The translations under genes and the position numbers were made by a program. 35,271 nucleotides of DNA from a virus. The stretch is taken from positions 1 through 35,271 of IMG/VR virus record IMGVR_UViG_3300037502_001792; one strand, given 5' to 3'. Every line of letters begins with the position of its first letter. Positions within the stretch are counted from its first letter, which is position 1. The notes under the pieces are model-generated. The model did no database searches. It was not told the DNA's origin and was given only the letters and a program-made list of their open reading frames with translations. Below, in pieces: positions 26,840 through 35,049 of the stretch.

Positions 26840-28131
26840 TTACCTGCTGATGCTCTCATGCGTTTCAATTCTGCTAACTGAGCTTGTAACTGTTCGAGTT
26901 TTTGCATTTTATTAGACGCAGAAACGGCACTAGCACCAGCCATGCCACCTTGTTCAGCCATCCAAGACTGCCAATCTTGCCGTTGTGGATTGTAAACTCC
27001 CGCAGGAAATACTTGTTCGCTTTTGTATTGTCTCCAAGCAGCATCAGCTCCAACCGAACTACCCTTGCTCTGAACGTAGCTTTCTAAAAAGTCAGCATAG
27101 TCTTGTTCTATTTTGCCTATTGTTTCCATTCCAGCAATAAGTCGAGCGTTTTCTGTTGGAGTGTTTGAAGAACTTGGGCCAGCTCCCATGAGCAATTTAG
27201 TTTCAAAGTCTGATACAGCGCCTGGCGAACGCAGCATTTGCACCATTCGAGGCCGTACGCTATCAAGAATAGTTTGATAGTCTCTTTGTTGTTGTTCGGA
27301 AGGACTCACAACAGCAAGAGCTTTTGAAGCTAACTCTCTCGGTGCACCTAGCAATCCGCCAGTCATGCCAGCGCCTTCCATTCCAGCCCTAGCCGTAGCG
27401 GCAATTTCCTCTAAATTTACGCCTCTTGATCGTGATGCTTCTATTTTCTTTTGAGCTTCTTTCGTTGCTGTTGTATCAGGTTTGAGGTTCTTTTCAGCGT
27501 ATTCTGAAGCTTGTCCCGGAGTCATGCCAAGCGTAATGCCACGAGCAATTAAAGCATCTCGCTTAGTTTGCATTTCCGTAGCTCCGGGCATTGGTGCCAT
27601 CTCCGCGCCAGCAGTACTAACAGAACCACCGGGAACTAATGCTTCGAGAAGTTTTCGTTTTGCATCTGCTTCTCTTCTAGCTTTTGCTTGTGCCACTTGT
27701 TCAGCTAACGGGCTTATTTCAAACTCTGCTGCGGTGGTTAAATCAGCTAATTTCTCAGCTTGCTTAATTTTCCTTGTCGCCTCCTGCTGCATCAATGCCG
27801 TAGCTAAATTGGAAAGACGGCTTTGATATCCTACGTCCCCTACGCCACGAATAAAGTCAGTTCGTTCTTGTGGAGTTGCAAGGGTCTGCATTTGATTGGC
27901 AAGGCTGTTTACCTCAAGTGTATCCCGCGCAGCTTGCTGACGTGCCTGATAACCCAAAAGCGATTGCAGCAGAATAGAGCCAAGGCCAACGCCTACAGCA
28001 CGACCTGTAGAAGTATACGGCGTTATCAACTGAGGCGTCATGGTGTTAAGGCTAGTCTGTGCTATGCCAAAACCCGTGTCGGTAGGAGTGTAGTTTAATC
28101 CTGTGAGTGCGTCAGTTAGCAAATCTGCCAT
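26836..28131 (-). CDS. Probable ejection (internal virion) protein
   Basis: A 431-residue protein, helical and Ala/Gln-rich. Residues about 40-65 are hydrophobic with small residues (AVGVGLGSILLQSLLGYQ), followed by long helices rich in Gln, Glu and Lys. The C-terminus is a coiled coil (KLEQLQAQLAELKRM). It overlaps the transglycosylase protein by 4 bases. Position and composition match podovirus ejection proteins. No enzymatic motif seen. Confidence 0.68.
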   Translation of the reverse strand: MADLLTDALTGLNYTPTDTGFGIAQTSLNTMTPQLITPYTSTGRAVGVGLGSILLQSLLGYQARQQAARDTLEVNSLANQMQTLATPQERTDFIRGVGDVGYQSRLSNLATALMQQEATRKIKQAEKLADLTTAAEFEISPLAEQVAQAKARREADAKRKLLEALVPGGSVSTAGAEMAPMPGATEMQTKRDALIARGITLGMTPGQASEYAEKNLKPDTTATKEAQKKIEASRSRGVNLEEIAATARAGMEGAGMTGGLLGAPRELASKALAVVSPSEQQQRDYQTILDSVRPRMVQMLRSPGAVSDFETKLLMGAGPSSSNTPTENARLIAGMETIGKIEQDYADFLESYVQSKGSSVGADAAWRQYKSEQVFPAGVYNPQRQDWQSWMAEQGGMAGASAVSASNKMQKLEQLQAQLAELKRMRASAGK

Positions 28132-28132
28132 A

Positions 28133-29041
28133 TTACCTCTGTTTACCTATTTGAGAACCAACGGCAGCCGTAGCACCTTGAATGAATGATGCCGTCGGAT
28201 TTGGTGATGCTCCTTGTGGTCCATAGCCGGAACCAATTTGTTGATCATAGAACGCATCCATTGGGTCAACTGCAGCAGCCCCGCCACCGGAACCACGCAT
28301 ACGAGCCATTCGCTCCTGGGCAGCAAGATTTCGTTGTTGCTGTGCTCGCTCAAAGGCTTGCTGTTGAGTCAACTGTTGCTGCTGGTAGTAGTTCTGTGAG
28401 CCTAGTGTGTATGGTTGCTGCAGGTACTCGTACTGAGCATACGGTGCCATTCCAGTCTGATATGCCTGTAAGTAATACTGCTGCTGAGCCGCTAGCGCAT
28501 CCTTTTCTGCTGCGCTCATAGCTTCTTGTCGCGCTAGGTCTTGACGCTGTGTGTTGGCCTTCATAAGTGCCTGAGCAGCAGGACCATTTGGGTCTAATCC
28601 TCGCTCTGCAATACTTTGCTGAGTGGCAACGTCCTGCCGAGCAAACTCCTCTGCGTTGCGCCGATTAAAGGTTTCCATGAGGTTCTCACGCTGACGCTCC
28701 ATTTCTTGCCCAAAGTACGGACTGTATTGCTGCTGCATTTGATATGGGTCACTGGTTTGGTAACGATTTGCAAGCTGCTGGTAAGCGGAAAAACCTCCTT
28801 GCATACCTTGCTGCGCCATTTGCTCGGGCGTTAATTGAGCCTGCCCCTGCTGTTGTGCAGGGTTTGTAGAGCGGTACTGTTGAACAAGCCCTTCAAGCCT
28901 TTTGATTTCTGGGTCATTTGGCCGAATACGCTTCAGGTAGTTAATGCGCTGCTCGCGTCGAGCGGTTGCGGCATTGTCCATTGGGACTGGCTTTTTATTA
29001 GCTGATGGGTCAGTTGCTAATGCGGTTTTGCGTTGTGCCAT
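28133..29041 (-). CDS. Gln-rich internal virion protein
   Basis: A 302-residue protein with very high Gln and Tyr content in the middle and C-terminal parts (YQMQQQYSPYFGQEM, NYYQQQQLTQQQAF). An N-terminal basic helix (ARREQRINYLKRIRPNDPEIKRLEGLVQ) and Gly-rich C-terminal region flank it. Low-complexity Gln-rich proteins of this sort occur among ejection or core proteins next to the tail genes. It ends 1 base before the next gene. Function inferred from context only. Confidence 0.65.
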   Translation of the reverse strand: MAQRKTALATDPSANKKPVPMDNAATARREQRINYLKRIRPNDPEIKRLEGLVQQYRSTNPAQQQGQAQLTPEQMAQQGMQGGFSAYQQLANRYQTSDPYQMQQQYSPYFGQEMERQRENLMETFNRRNAEEFARQDVATQQSIAERGLDPNGPAAQALMKANTQRQDLARQEAMSAAEKDALAAQQQYYLQAYQTGMAPYAQYEYLQQPYTLGSQNYYQQQQLTQQQAFERAQQQRNLAAQERMARMRGSGGGAAAVDPMDAFYDQQIGSGYGPQGASPNPTASFIQGATAAVGSQIGKQR

Positions 29042-29043
29042 AA

Positions 29044-30636
29044 TTATACCTGTCCACCCATATCGTAACGTACTTCAAAACCAAGTATTTGCATGGTCGT
29101 GTTTTTTAGGGAACCACCAAAACGAATTGCTGCGCAGTGTCCCTGGCCTTTTACAGCAAACCTGTCAAACACATACTCTACTTCGGCTGACCAAGGGGGA
29201 GGCGTTACTGCTGGTACTGGCGTAAATGGCGCTATTGGCAACGTAGTTCCTGGCGCAACTCCCCAAGGGCTACCCCACGGCGTAAATACTCCAGCCGGAG
29301 AACTGATTGCAGTCACGGTAGTTTGTCGTTTGAAGTCCGTATCAAGCCCTACATTGAACGATACCCCGCGCTTAACCTTGACTATAGGGCGTATGTCCTT
29401 AAACGCCTTGTAGTTCGCCCTGGAGCCATAGAAGCTAAATGCCAGCCTAGCAGCATAAGTAATAGCTTGAGCTTCGGTTGCAGTAGTGGCATCAGCTTGG
29501 CCAGTTTCGCCCTGCCAAATAATGCCAGTAGCAGAGGCATAAAATGGGAGTCGATTAAACAAGCAAGAGCTTAAACAATGCTCTGGATTAAATAACTGAA
29601 ATTGAGTCCAGGCTTTTCGGTCAATCGAATAAACCAAAAACGTACATCGAGTGCCAGTTTGAGGTAGGGTGATATACACCCGTCGACCTTGCGGCCAAAA
29701 GAACCCATGCCATTGATGATCAAACGCAATTTGACTAGCGGTTTCGCTAATTAACGGATTGATGTTTTTGCTTACAATATCAAGCGCCGACTCTGGGTCA
29801 GCCTGAAACAAGCCAGATAACGGGACAATTCCCTGCTCAGTAATTACCCAAACATCATTGTTTACTCGGACAAACGCACGACGACCGAGCGGCTTTCCAA
29901 TGTAATAGCGGGCTACCAAGCCCCAGGACGTAGGGTCGCCAGCATAGGAACCGCTATAAAAAACAATCTCACCTTCCGAACTGCATGCCCAAAACAAGTC
30001 TTGGACGCTCATGCTGGTGTTATTGCTGTAGCTGCCAATAGCTACTACATAGCCACCTTTGGTCATAACGTAGCTTAGGTCAAAGCTGGTAAGTGCAGGT
30101 GTGCCGCCTGTTCCAGTTACCTGCAGACCGCCATACCAAATCCGACTTGAAGCATTTTCAATAAAGTACAACCGCTCTTTGTGAGCATGTACTCCTACCA
30201 TTGAAGTTAAAGCCAAGCCCGTAAATGTAAGGTCGCTTGTCGTGGCTGCACTACCGTTCCAATAGCGAGCTTTGTCTACGCCATTACAAAGGTAAATCCT
30301 ATTGTTGTAGGTTGTCGACTGCCACTCTCCGCTAGTGACCGTGGACCCAGTAATGGTGGAGACGACACCTGCAGTATCAATTCCGTAGATCGTAGTGTCA
30401 TTTGATGCAACAAGTTTAGTAGTTGCATTTGCTAGGTTAATGGCTTCTACAAACTTGATTGGCGTTGCCGAGCCTGTGTCTGCGAACTGCTCATAGCCAA
30501 GGCGAACCGTTGACACATTAGCGCCTGGAAATATGTTTACCAGTTCCAATGCTGCAGCAGGGTCCATATTGTCTATGGGGCTAACTAGGTCTAGCCCCAT
30601 ATACGGTCCCGGCATGGTCATGCCCTGAAATGCCAT
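29044..30636 (-). CDS. Tail plug / DNA-stabilisation protein, P22 gp10-like
   Basis: A 530-residue protein. The opening MGLDLVSPIDNMDPAAALELVNIFPG and repeated blade-like units (TTKLVASNDTTIYGID, NNRIYLCNGVDKARYWNG, AHKERLYFIENASSRIWYGG, NDVWVITEQGIVPLSG) indicate a beta-propeller, as in P22 gp10 (472 residues) and related packaged-DNA stabilisation proteins. The gp10 hexamer sits below the portal-adaptor and closes the tail tube. The C-terminal 150 residues form a beta domain. Position near the adaptor gene fits. Confidence 0.8.
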   Translation of the reverse strand: MAFQGMTMPGPYMGLDLVSPIDNMDPAAALELVNIFPGANVSTVRLGYEQFADTGSATPIKFVEAINLANATTKLVASNDTTIYGIDTAGVVSTITGSTVTSGEWQSTTYNNRIYLCNGVDKARYWNGSAATTSDLTFTGLALTSMVGVHAHKERLYFIENASSRIWYGGLQVTGTGGTPALTSFDLSYVMTKGGYVVAIGSYSNNTSMSVQDLFWACSSEGEIVFYSGSYAGDPTSWGLVARYYIGKPLGRRAFVRVNNDVWVITEQGIVPLSGLFQADPESALDIVSKNINPLISETASQIAFDHQWHGFFWPQGRRVYITLPQTGTRCTFLVYSIDRKAWTQFQLFNPEHCLSSCLFNRLPFYASATGIIWQGETGQADATTATEAQAITYAARLAFSFYGSRANYKAFKDIRPIVKVKRGVSFNVGLDTDFKRQTTVTAISSPAGVFTPWGSPWGVAPGTTLPIAPFTPVPAVTPPPWSAEVEYVFDRFAVKGQGHCAAIRFGGSLKNTTMQILGFEVRYDMGGQV

Positions 30637-30645
30637 TTGCTTGCC

Positions 30646-31221
30646 TTAGTAGCGTCGTCGTTGAGGTTGCGGAACTCCCATTGTAGGAGCCCCATATTGT
30701 CTCTGCATTTGCTGCATAGCCTGTTCGCGAGTGCCATATACACCCGGCGACAACCGATACCTTCCCTGATTGTTAGCCGATTGTCCTAAATATTGTTCCA
30801 AGTTGCCTTGCTCTATTCGTATGGCTGGCTGCGGTTGCATACCGTAGCCTGGATCGATATCAGCGCGGCCACCGCCCATATTTGCACCTTGAGCAGCTAA
30901 CTGGGCTCCATATCCACCTGCCTGTTGATTACGAGCCGCCTCTACTGCATCAGCAAATGACATGCCTGGCTGCACCGCATTTTGATACATAGGCATACTT
31001 GCGTTTGGCATAGCGCCCTGAGCAGCCTGTTGTAGACTGCCCATATTGTTGACAGGAGCAGGGCCACGATTGCCGTACTGAGGCTGCTGTGGTCTCGGTA
31101 GTGCTCTGCCCTTTTGTGTCATCAACTGGCCTTTTTCGCCGCGATATACACCAGGAGAAAGCCGAGTCATCTTAGGTTCACGAGCAAGTGCGCCTTTCAG
31201 CATCTTACCTTTTTCAGCCAT
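30646..31221 (-). CDS. Low-complexity virion-region protein with repeated RLSPGVY motif
   Basis: A 191-residue basic protein rich in Gln, Gly, Met and Pro, likely disordered. RLSPGVY occurs twice, near residues 20-26 and 156-162. A similar RVSPGMY lies at the end of the next upstream protein. Each motif is followed by a short charged turn. It lies between the large membrane-active protein and the tail plug, so it is probably an internal or tail accessory protein. Confidence 0.65.
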   Translation of the reverse strand: MAEKGKMLKGALAREPKMTRLSPGVYRGEKGQLMTQKGRALPRPQQPQYGNRGPAPVNNMGSLQQAAQGAMPNASMPMYQNAVQPGMSFADAVEAARNQQAGGYGAQLAAQGANMGGGRADIDPGYGMQPQPAIRIEQGNLEQYLGQSANNQGRYRLSPGVYGTREQAMQQMQRQYGAPTMGVPQPQRRRY

Positions 31222-31222
31222 A

Positions 31223-32764
31223 TTATTTCTCCTTCTTGGATTTACTTACTCGATAATTGCTTTCCAGCGCTTGTCGTACTGTTTTTGCTTTTGTGACAAC
31301 ACCTTGATCATTCATATACATACCTGGAGATACTCGTCGCACTTCACCTTTAGGTGGAGGCTTCATGCTGTTTTGTTGTGTCGGCTGAACCCCTGCTGTT
31401 AGTTGTTGAGCGCCAGACAACATTTCGTTGTATTTAGTTTGATCAATACGCTCGTCTTTTAATGCTTCGTCAAGTTTTTGTTTAACTAGATCATAGGTTA
31501 CGCCTTGTTGTTGCGCAAAGTGCTGCATGTTTTTCACGGCAATAGCGGGATCATCACCGGCATTACTAACAGCGCCTTTTGCGTACCAAGCTGCAATATC
31601 CGCATTTTTTTGGCCTACAAAACCGTAAGCAGCAGCTAAAGCACCCGCTAGTGGAATTGTGTTGTTCCAGGCATTTGGTTGAGCTTCAGCAATCTTATCA
31701 ATGTTTTTCCATTTAAGAGTCGATCCGTCCTGGCCAAAATTGTACTTTGTTCCATCAGCTAAGGTGCCCATGTAATTTTGATCAAGAACCTTGTTCTCTT
31801 TCAAAACATTACGAATGTTATCTCGCATGAATTGCGCTTTGCCTTTGGAGCTTCCAGTCCAAGAACCAATAGCTCCGGCTGCTGCGCCAACTGCCGCGCC
31901 GATTGCCAATCCCCATGGACCGAAATACGAGCCAATCATCGCCCCGGATGCAGCCCCGCCTAACGCACCCTGTTGCGTTCGTTGAGAACCAGCAGCAGTT
32001 TCTCCAATCATTTCTGCTGTTTTGTATCCTTGGTAAACTCCGGCTGCTACTGCAAGCGGAGCGGCTGCTGCTCCTAAGGTTTGCGAACCGGCAAATTGCA
32101 TACCAGCCTGGTTAGCAGCTTGCGCCCCTAAACTTGCTGCTGTTGCGCCAGAAATTCCCGCGCCCAAGTTATCGCCAGATTGATATGATTTGTATGCTTG
32201 GTAGGCCGACAATAAAGCAAGTGCACCACTACCTACGGCATCCCAATTAACGGAACTCATGAAACCAGGATCATTTAATGCCTCGGATGGAATTTGAGTT
32301 GTTCCGCCTGTTGGAGTTTTAATAATAGAAACATCGCCATTCGTTGCAACGACTTCAGGTTTATATGGAGTATACAATCCATTACCAGTCATATCTGCTG
32401 TCGAAGTGAATCCTGTTTGGGCAGGAACCCCTTGAGCATTAGTAATAGCGTTGCCGACCTGATTGCCCATTCCAGATCCGAACGGTTGTTCAGTTGTACT
32501 TGTCCAGTTTCGAACATTAGGAAATCCGCGTAGAGCTTCGTTTGCTACAATACCACCAGCAACCACGCCCCCCGCTTGTGCTAATCCTGCGTTCTCGGCT
32601 TCTGCCTGCTGACGCTGCGCTCTTTCATCTGGAGTAGTAGGTGGTCCAAACCGTTGTTCAACAAGCTGTGTAGCCTGAGCACCTGGCATACGCTGCGCTC
32701 TTAGCCAACGGTAGTAAGCAATAGGGTCTTTTTGTGTGATTGCTGGCTCTTGCATTATATCCAC
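31223..32764 (-). CDS. Membrane-active ejection protein
   Basis: A 513-residue protein. Residues about 175-300 are Ala/Gly-rich with glycine-zipper-like stretches (GALGGAASGAMIGSYFGPWGLAIGAAVGAAAGAIGSW, quoted in part), which favour membrane insertion. A helical region follows, with KQQGVTYDLVKQKLDEALKDERI near 430, and the C-terminus carries RVSPGMY. This fits an ejection protein that helps form the DNA channel. The gene overlaps the adaptor by 10 bases. Confidence 0.7.
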   Translation of the reverse strand: MDIMQEPAITQKDPIAYYRWLRAQRMPGAQATQLVEQRFGPPTTPDERAQRQQAEAENAGLAQAGGVVAGGIVANEALRGFPNVRNWTSTTEQPFGSGMGNQVGNAITNAQGVPAQTGFTSTADMTGNGLYTPYKPEVVATNGDVSIIKTPTGGTTQIPSEALNDPGFMSSVNWDAVGSGALALLSAYQAYKSYQSGDNLGAGISGATAASLGAQAANQAGMQFAGSQTLGAAAAPLAVAAGVYQGYKTAEMIGETAAGSQRTQQGALGGAASGAMIGSYFGPWGLAIGAAVGAAAGAIGSWTGSSKGKAQFMRDNIRNVLKENKVLDQNYMGTLADGTKYNFGQDGSTLKWKNIDKIAEAQPNAWNNTIPLAGALAAAYGFVGQKNADIAAWYAKGAVSNAGDDPAIAVKNMQHFAQQQGVTYDLVKQKLDEALKDERIDQTKYNEMLSGAQQLTAGVQPTQQNSMKPPPKGEVRRVSPGMYMNDQGVVTKAKTVRQALESNYRVSKSKKEK

Positions 32765-33618
32765 GTCCCAAACATAGCTACGCCATTTCTTGCATACTGA
32801 AGTGGTCTAGTGCTTCCACCAGCCCAAATCACCTTTCCTGAAATTGTTCTACCAAACTCTTCATGTAACTGTTGCTGGAATACCGGGCGAATACTGTCAA
32901 GCCCGTGAATCTCTGCAAACCGTTCCAGAATACCCTGCTCTAACAACTTCTCTTGAAATATGCTGGTGTCCGTATCCGCACGAAACTCATTGTACGGACC
33001 GTTGTAATAGGCCCAAGTAACACCACCATCCGATACTGAACCGCTTGTATGCGTTGGTGCTGTTGATCCAGTCGTTCCACCGGCTGTAGTTTGGTAATAG
33101 TTGCCGTTGTAAAAACAGTACGAATTAGCGGCAAAAGAGGTAGAAGCCACCCAAGTTTTAGGAACTACCGATCTATCGGCTATGTACTCAAAAATGAGTA
33201 TATCGCCGTTATTGTTTGCACCAGGCGTAGGATTGATCAACAACTCAGTGTTGCTTAATCCGCGTATCTGGAACCGCTGATAGATTGTTGGCTCTAATCC
33301 AAAGCCTCGAATCTCGCCATACTCTTGCTCGCTCATTGGCCCCAAAACACGCCAGCGAGTGCTTTGGTTCCAGAACGTTTCGTATTGATAGCGAGAAAAA
33401 GCCGCTGGTAGCGCGTACGTCGATTGGCCAGCTACCAGCGTAATTGAGCCCGAAGCGTAACATTTAGGCCACGGATACGCTTCAAATATGTCACGGTTAA
33501 TGCGTTGCGCGATAGCAAGTAGCTGCTTGGTTGTCGTCTCGTTGGATGAGAAGATGTTGGACTCAACAGTGTAGCCAGCTTCATTTGCAACGTTTTGTAT
33601 AACCGTGGCTATGCTCAT
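32755..33618 (-). CDS. Head-to-tail adaptor, P22 gp4-like, with inserted domain
   Basis: A 287-residue protein. The opening (IATVIQNVANEAGY, then LLAIAQRINRDIFEAYPWP) and the later LLINPTPGANNNGDILIFEYIADR, FRADTDTSIFQEKLLEQGILERFAE match gp4-type adaptors that extend the portal ring. Between them, residues about 156-206 form a separate module (FAANSYCFYNGNYYQTTAGGTTGSTAP, DGGVTWAYY), a small beta domain common in tail and fibre proteins. P22 gp4 is only 166 residues, so the insert explains most of the extra length. It may project outward and bind a fibre or host surface. Confidence 0.78.
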   Translation of the reverse strand: MSIATVIQNVANEAGYTVESNIFSSNETTTKQLLAIAQRINRDIFEAYPWPKCYASGSITLVAGQSTYALPAAFSRYQYETFWNQSTRWRVLGPMSEQEYGEIRGFGLEPTIYQRFQIRGLSNTELLINPTPGANNNGDILIFEYIADRSVVPKTWVASTSFAANSYCFYNGNYYQTTAGGTTGSTAPTHTSGSVSDGGVTWAYYNGPYNEFRADTDTSIFQEKLLEQGILERFAEIHGLDSIRPVFQQQLHEEFGRTISGKVIWAGGSTRPLQYARNGVAMFGTWI

Positions 33619-34286
33619 ACTTTTCTGGGTCGCCCTCGTCGTTTTGGTTCGTCGGATGCCTCTTCAACATCGTCGTATGACTCTTCTTCTTCAACGATTT
33701 GTCGTCGATAGCCGCGAAGGTCAGTGCCTTCGTTAGCCTCAACTCGCTGAATCATAAGCTCTAGCTTTTCTTCAAGCGCTTTCTGTCGAGCCTCTGACTT
33801 CTCCAAAAGCTGTCGTAGCTTTACTACCTCGCTCTGGTCTGTCTGTGACGCTGCTACCCACTCCTGAGCCAACTTAACAAACTTGCTAAGGGGTCCGAGC
33901 TTTCGCTTAATCTCATCATGAGTCTCAGCCAACTGCTCTACAGTACGGAAGCCAAGATACTGAAGTTCCCGCATAGCGGTTCCAGTCATTGACGGCCACT
34001 CTTGTAGCGGCATACCGCTAGTAATTGGCTCGCCACCAGCCTGGAATCGTTTGTATTCCTCTGGGTACTCCTGTATGTCTTGAGGCTCAATCTTGCGTAC
34101 AGTCTCATCGCCACCTGGGAACTGAATGGAAATTGAAGGTATCTCGTCAAATATGGGACGGCCTTCACGCAGAGACTTTTCCTCATTTTCATTGTAGGCA
34201 AAAAAGAACCTGATGTTGGCTCCACGGTAACGCTTTTGTGGCGCACCGTTAGTCATCATCGGATGTTGCCATTGAAGATTTGGCAT
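33615..34286 (-). CDS. Virion-region protein with C-terminal AT-hook
   Basis: A 223-residue protein. The first 80 residues are beta-type. A helix-hairpin-like segment (MRELQYLGFRTVEQLAETHDEIKRKLGP, about 106-133) and a coiled coil (VVKLRQLLEKSEARQKALEEKLELM, about 152-178) follow. The last residues KRRGRPRKV are a textbook AT-hook (RGRP core), preceded by an acidic stretch. It overlaps the adaptor by 4 bases. It may link virion proteins to packaged DNA. Confidence 0.68.
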   Translation of the reverse strand: MPNLQWQHPMMTNGAPQKRYRGANIRFFFAYNENEEKSLREGRPIFDEIPSISIQFPGGDETVRKIEPQDIQEYPEEYKRFQAGGEPITSGMPLQEWPSMTGTAMRELQYLGFRTVEQLAETHDEIKRKLGPLSKFVKLAQEWVAASQTDQSEVVKLRQLLEKSEARQKALEEKLELMIQRVEANEGTDLRGYRRQIVEEEESYDDVEEASDEPKRRGRPRKV

Positions 34287-34301
34287 AATTCATTCTCCTA
34301 A

Positions 34302-34319
34302 ATAGGCATAATTGCCTAT
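34302..34319 (-). promoter_or_regulatory. Intercistronic hairpin
   Basis: ATAGGCA (34302-34308) and TGCCTAT (34313-34319) form a perfect 7 bp stem with a four-base loop. It lies 9 bases upstream of the AGGAG of the AT-hook gene in the leftward mRNA. No U-run; it could be an RNA-processing or translation-control site. Confidence 0.5.
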
Positions 34320-34332
34320 CTAGCATATACCA

Positions 34333-34647
34333 CTACGCTTCAATCACTACCAACGTGTTAATAGGGCTACCGCTTGTCTGGTACGCTGTAATTGCTCCAG
34401 AAGGTACAAACCCTTCTGTGAACCGAATTACGTTGCTACCTGCGCTGCTTGGCAACACATAACACTTGTTAGTTGATGTTGGCGTAATGCCGGTTAATGT
34501 CTCGCCATTCAATCCAATAGCTATGTTTGCTGCGCTATTGTTCTGAATAATAAGGCACTTACGAAACCCGTTGGCAGCCAAAATAGTAGTGCTTGTAGCT
34601 GTATTTACCGTCGGCGTAGTAGTTGCTGCGTTGCCAGATTGATTCAT
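34333..34647 (-). CDS. Small beta-rich virion protein
   Basis: A 104-residue protein rich in Thr, Asn, Ser and Ala (NQSGNAATTTPTVNTATSTTI, quoted in part), with a beta pattern and the core RKCLIIQNNSAANIAIGL. This is the style of phage head-decoration or head-fibre proteins. It lies between a terminator and an intercistronic hairpin. Function inferred. Confidence 0.65.
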   Translation of the reverse strand: MNQSGNAATTTPTVNTATSTTILAANGFRKCLIIQNNSAANIAIGLNGETLTGITPTSTNKCYVLPSSAGSNVIRFTEGFVPSGAITAYQTSGSPINTLVVIEA

Positions 34648-34656
34648 AAATCATCC

Positions 34657-34681
34657 AAAAAAAGGGGGGATTGCTCCCCCC
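34657..34681 (-). terminator. Leftward intrinsic terminator
   Basis: GGGGGGA (34664-34670) pairs with TCCCCCC (34675-34681) around TTGC, followed on the minus strand by seven U residues (A-run 34657-34663). It lies inside the late unit between two small virion genes and is probably leaky or antiterminated. Confidence 0.85.
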
Positions 34682-34687
34682 ATAGCA

Positions 34688-35008
34688 TCAAGTTGCCTTA
34701 GTGAACTTTAGGTAAAAGAAAGACGTACCGTTTGATACAACCACAAAGCAGTTAGTATCAGCATCGTTATCCTTCACAATACCTACAAATCCAGTTCCTA
34801 CAGTAGCTGGAGCACCGAACGAAGTGGTTAGCTCTGCTGCTGTTGGAGTAGTGTCATTGACGTTATTGATTGCCATTTTAGTACGAACGCCACCGGCTGT
34901 AGCTACTACAGCGTTAGTGCTCGTTACAGTTGTAAAAGTTCCGTCAGAAACTTCTACAGCCTGCTCGGGTGGCATACCCAAGCCGATAAGATTGGTTAAA
35001 CTTGGCAT
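34688..35008 (-). CDS. Small beta-rich virion protein
   Basis: A 106-residue protein. I choose ATG at 35008 (MPSLTNLIGLGMPPEQ), which follows GAGAGGAATT, over the ATG at 35020 that lies in the terminator tail. The first 20 residues form a helix. The rest is beta-rich with many Thr, Val and Ala and a segment VGIVKDNDADTNCFVVVSNG. A decoration or head-completion role is inferred from position after the capsid gene. Confidence 0.68.
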   Translation of the reverse strand: MPSLTNLIGLGMPPEQAVEVSDGTFTTVTSTNAVVATAGGVRTKMAINNVNDTTPTAAELTTSFGAPATVGTGFVGIVKDNDADTNCFVVVSNGTSFFYLKFTKAT

Positions 35009-35018
35009 AATTCCTCTC

Positions 35019-35043
35019 AAAAAGGGGGGCTGTTACGCCCCCC
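35019..35043 (-). terminator. Leftward intrinsic terminator after the decoration-like gene
   Basis: GGGGGGC (35024-35030) pairs with GCCCCCC (35037-35043) around a six-base loop, followed on the minus strand by five U residues (A-run 35019-35023). It sits just past the double stop of the gene crossing the join and would lower expression of genes downstream of the capsid set. Confidence 0.85.
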
Positions 35044-35049
35044 AGTTTA

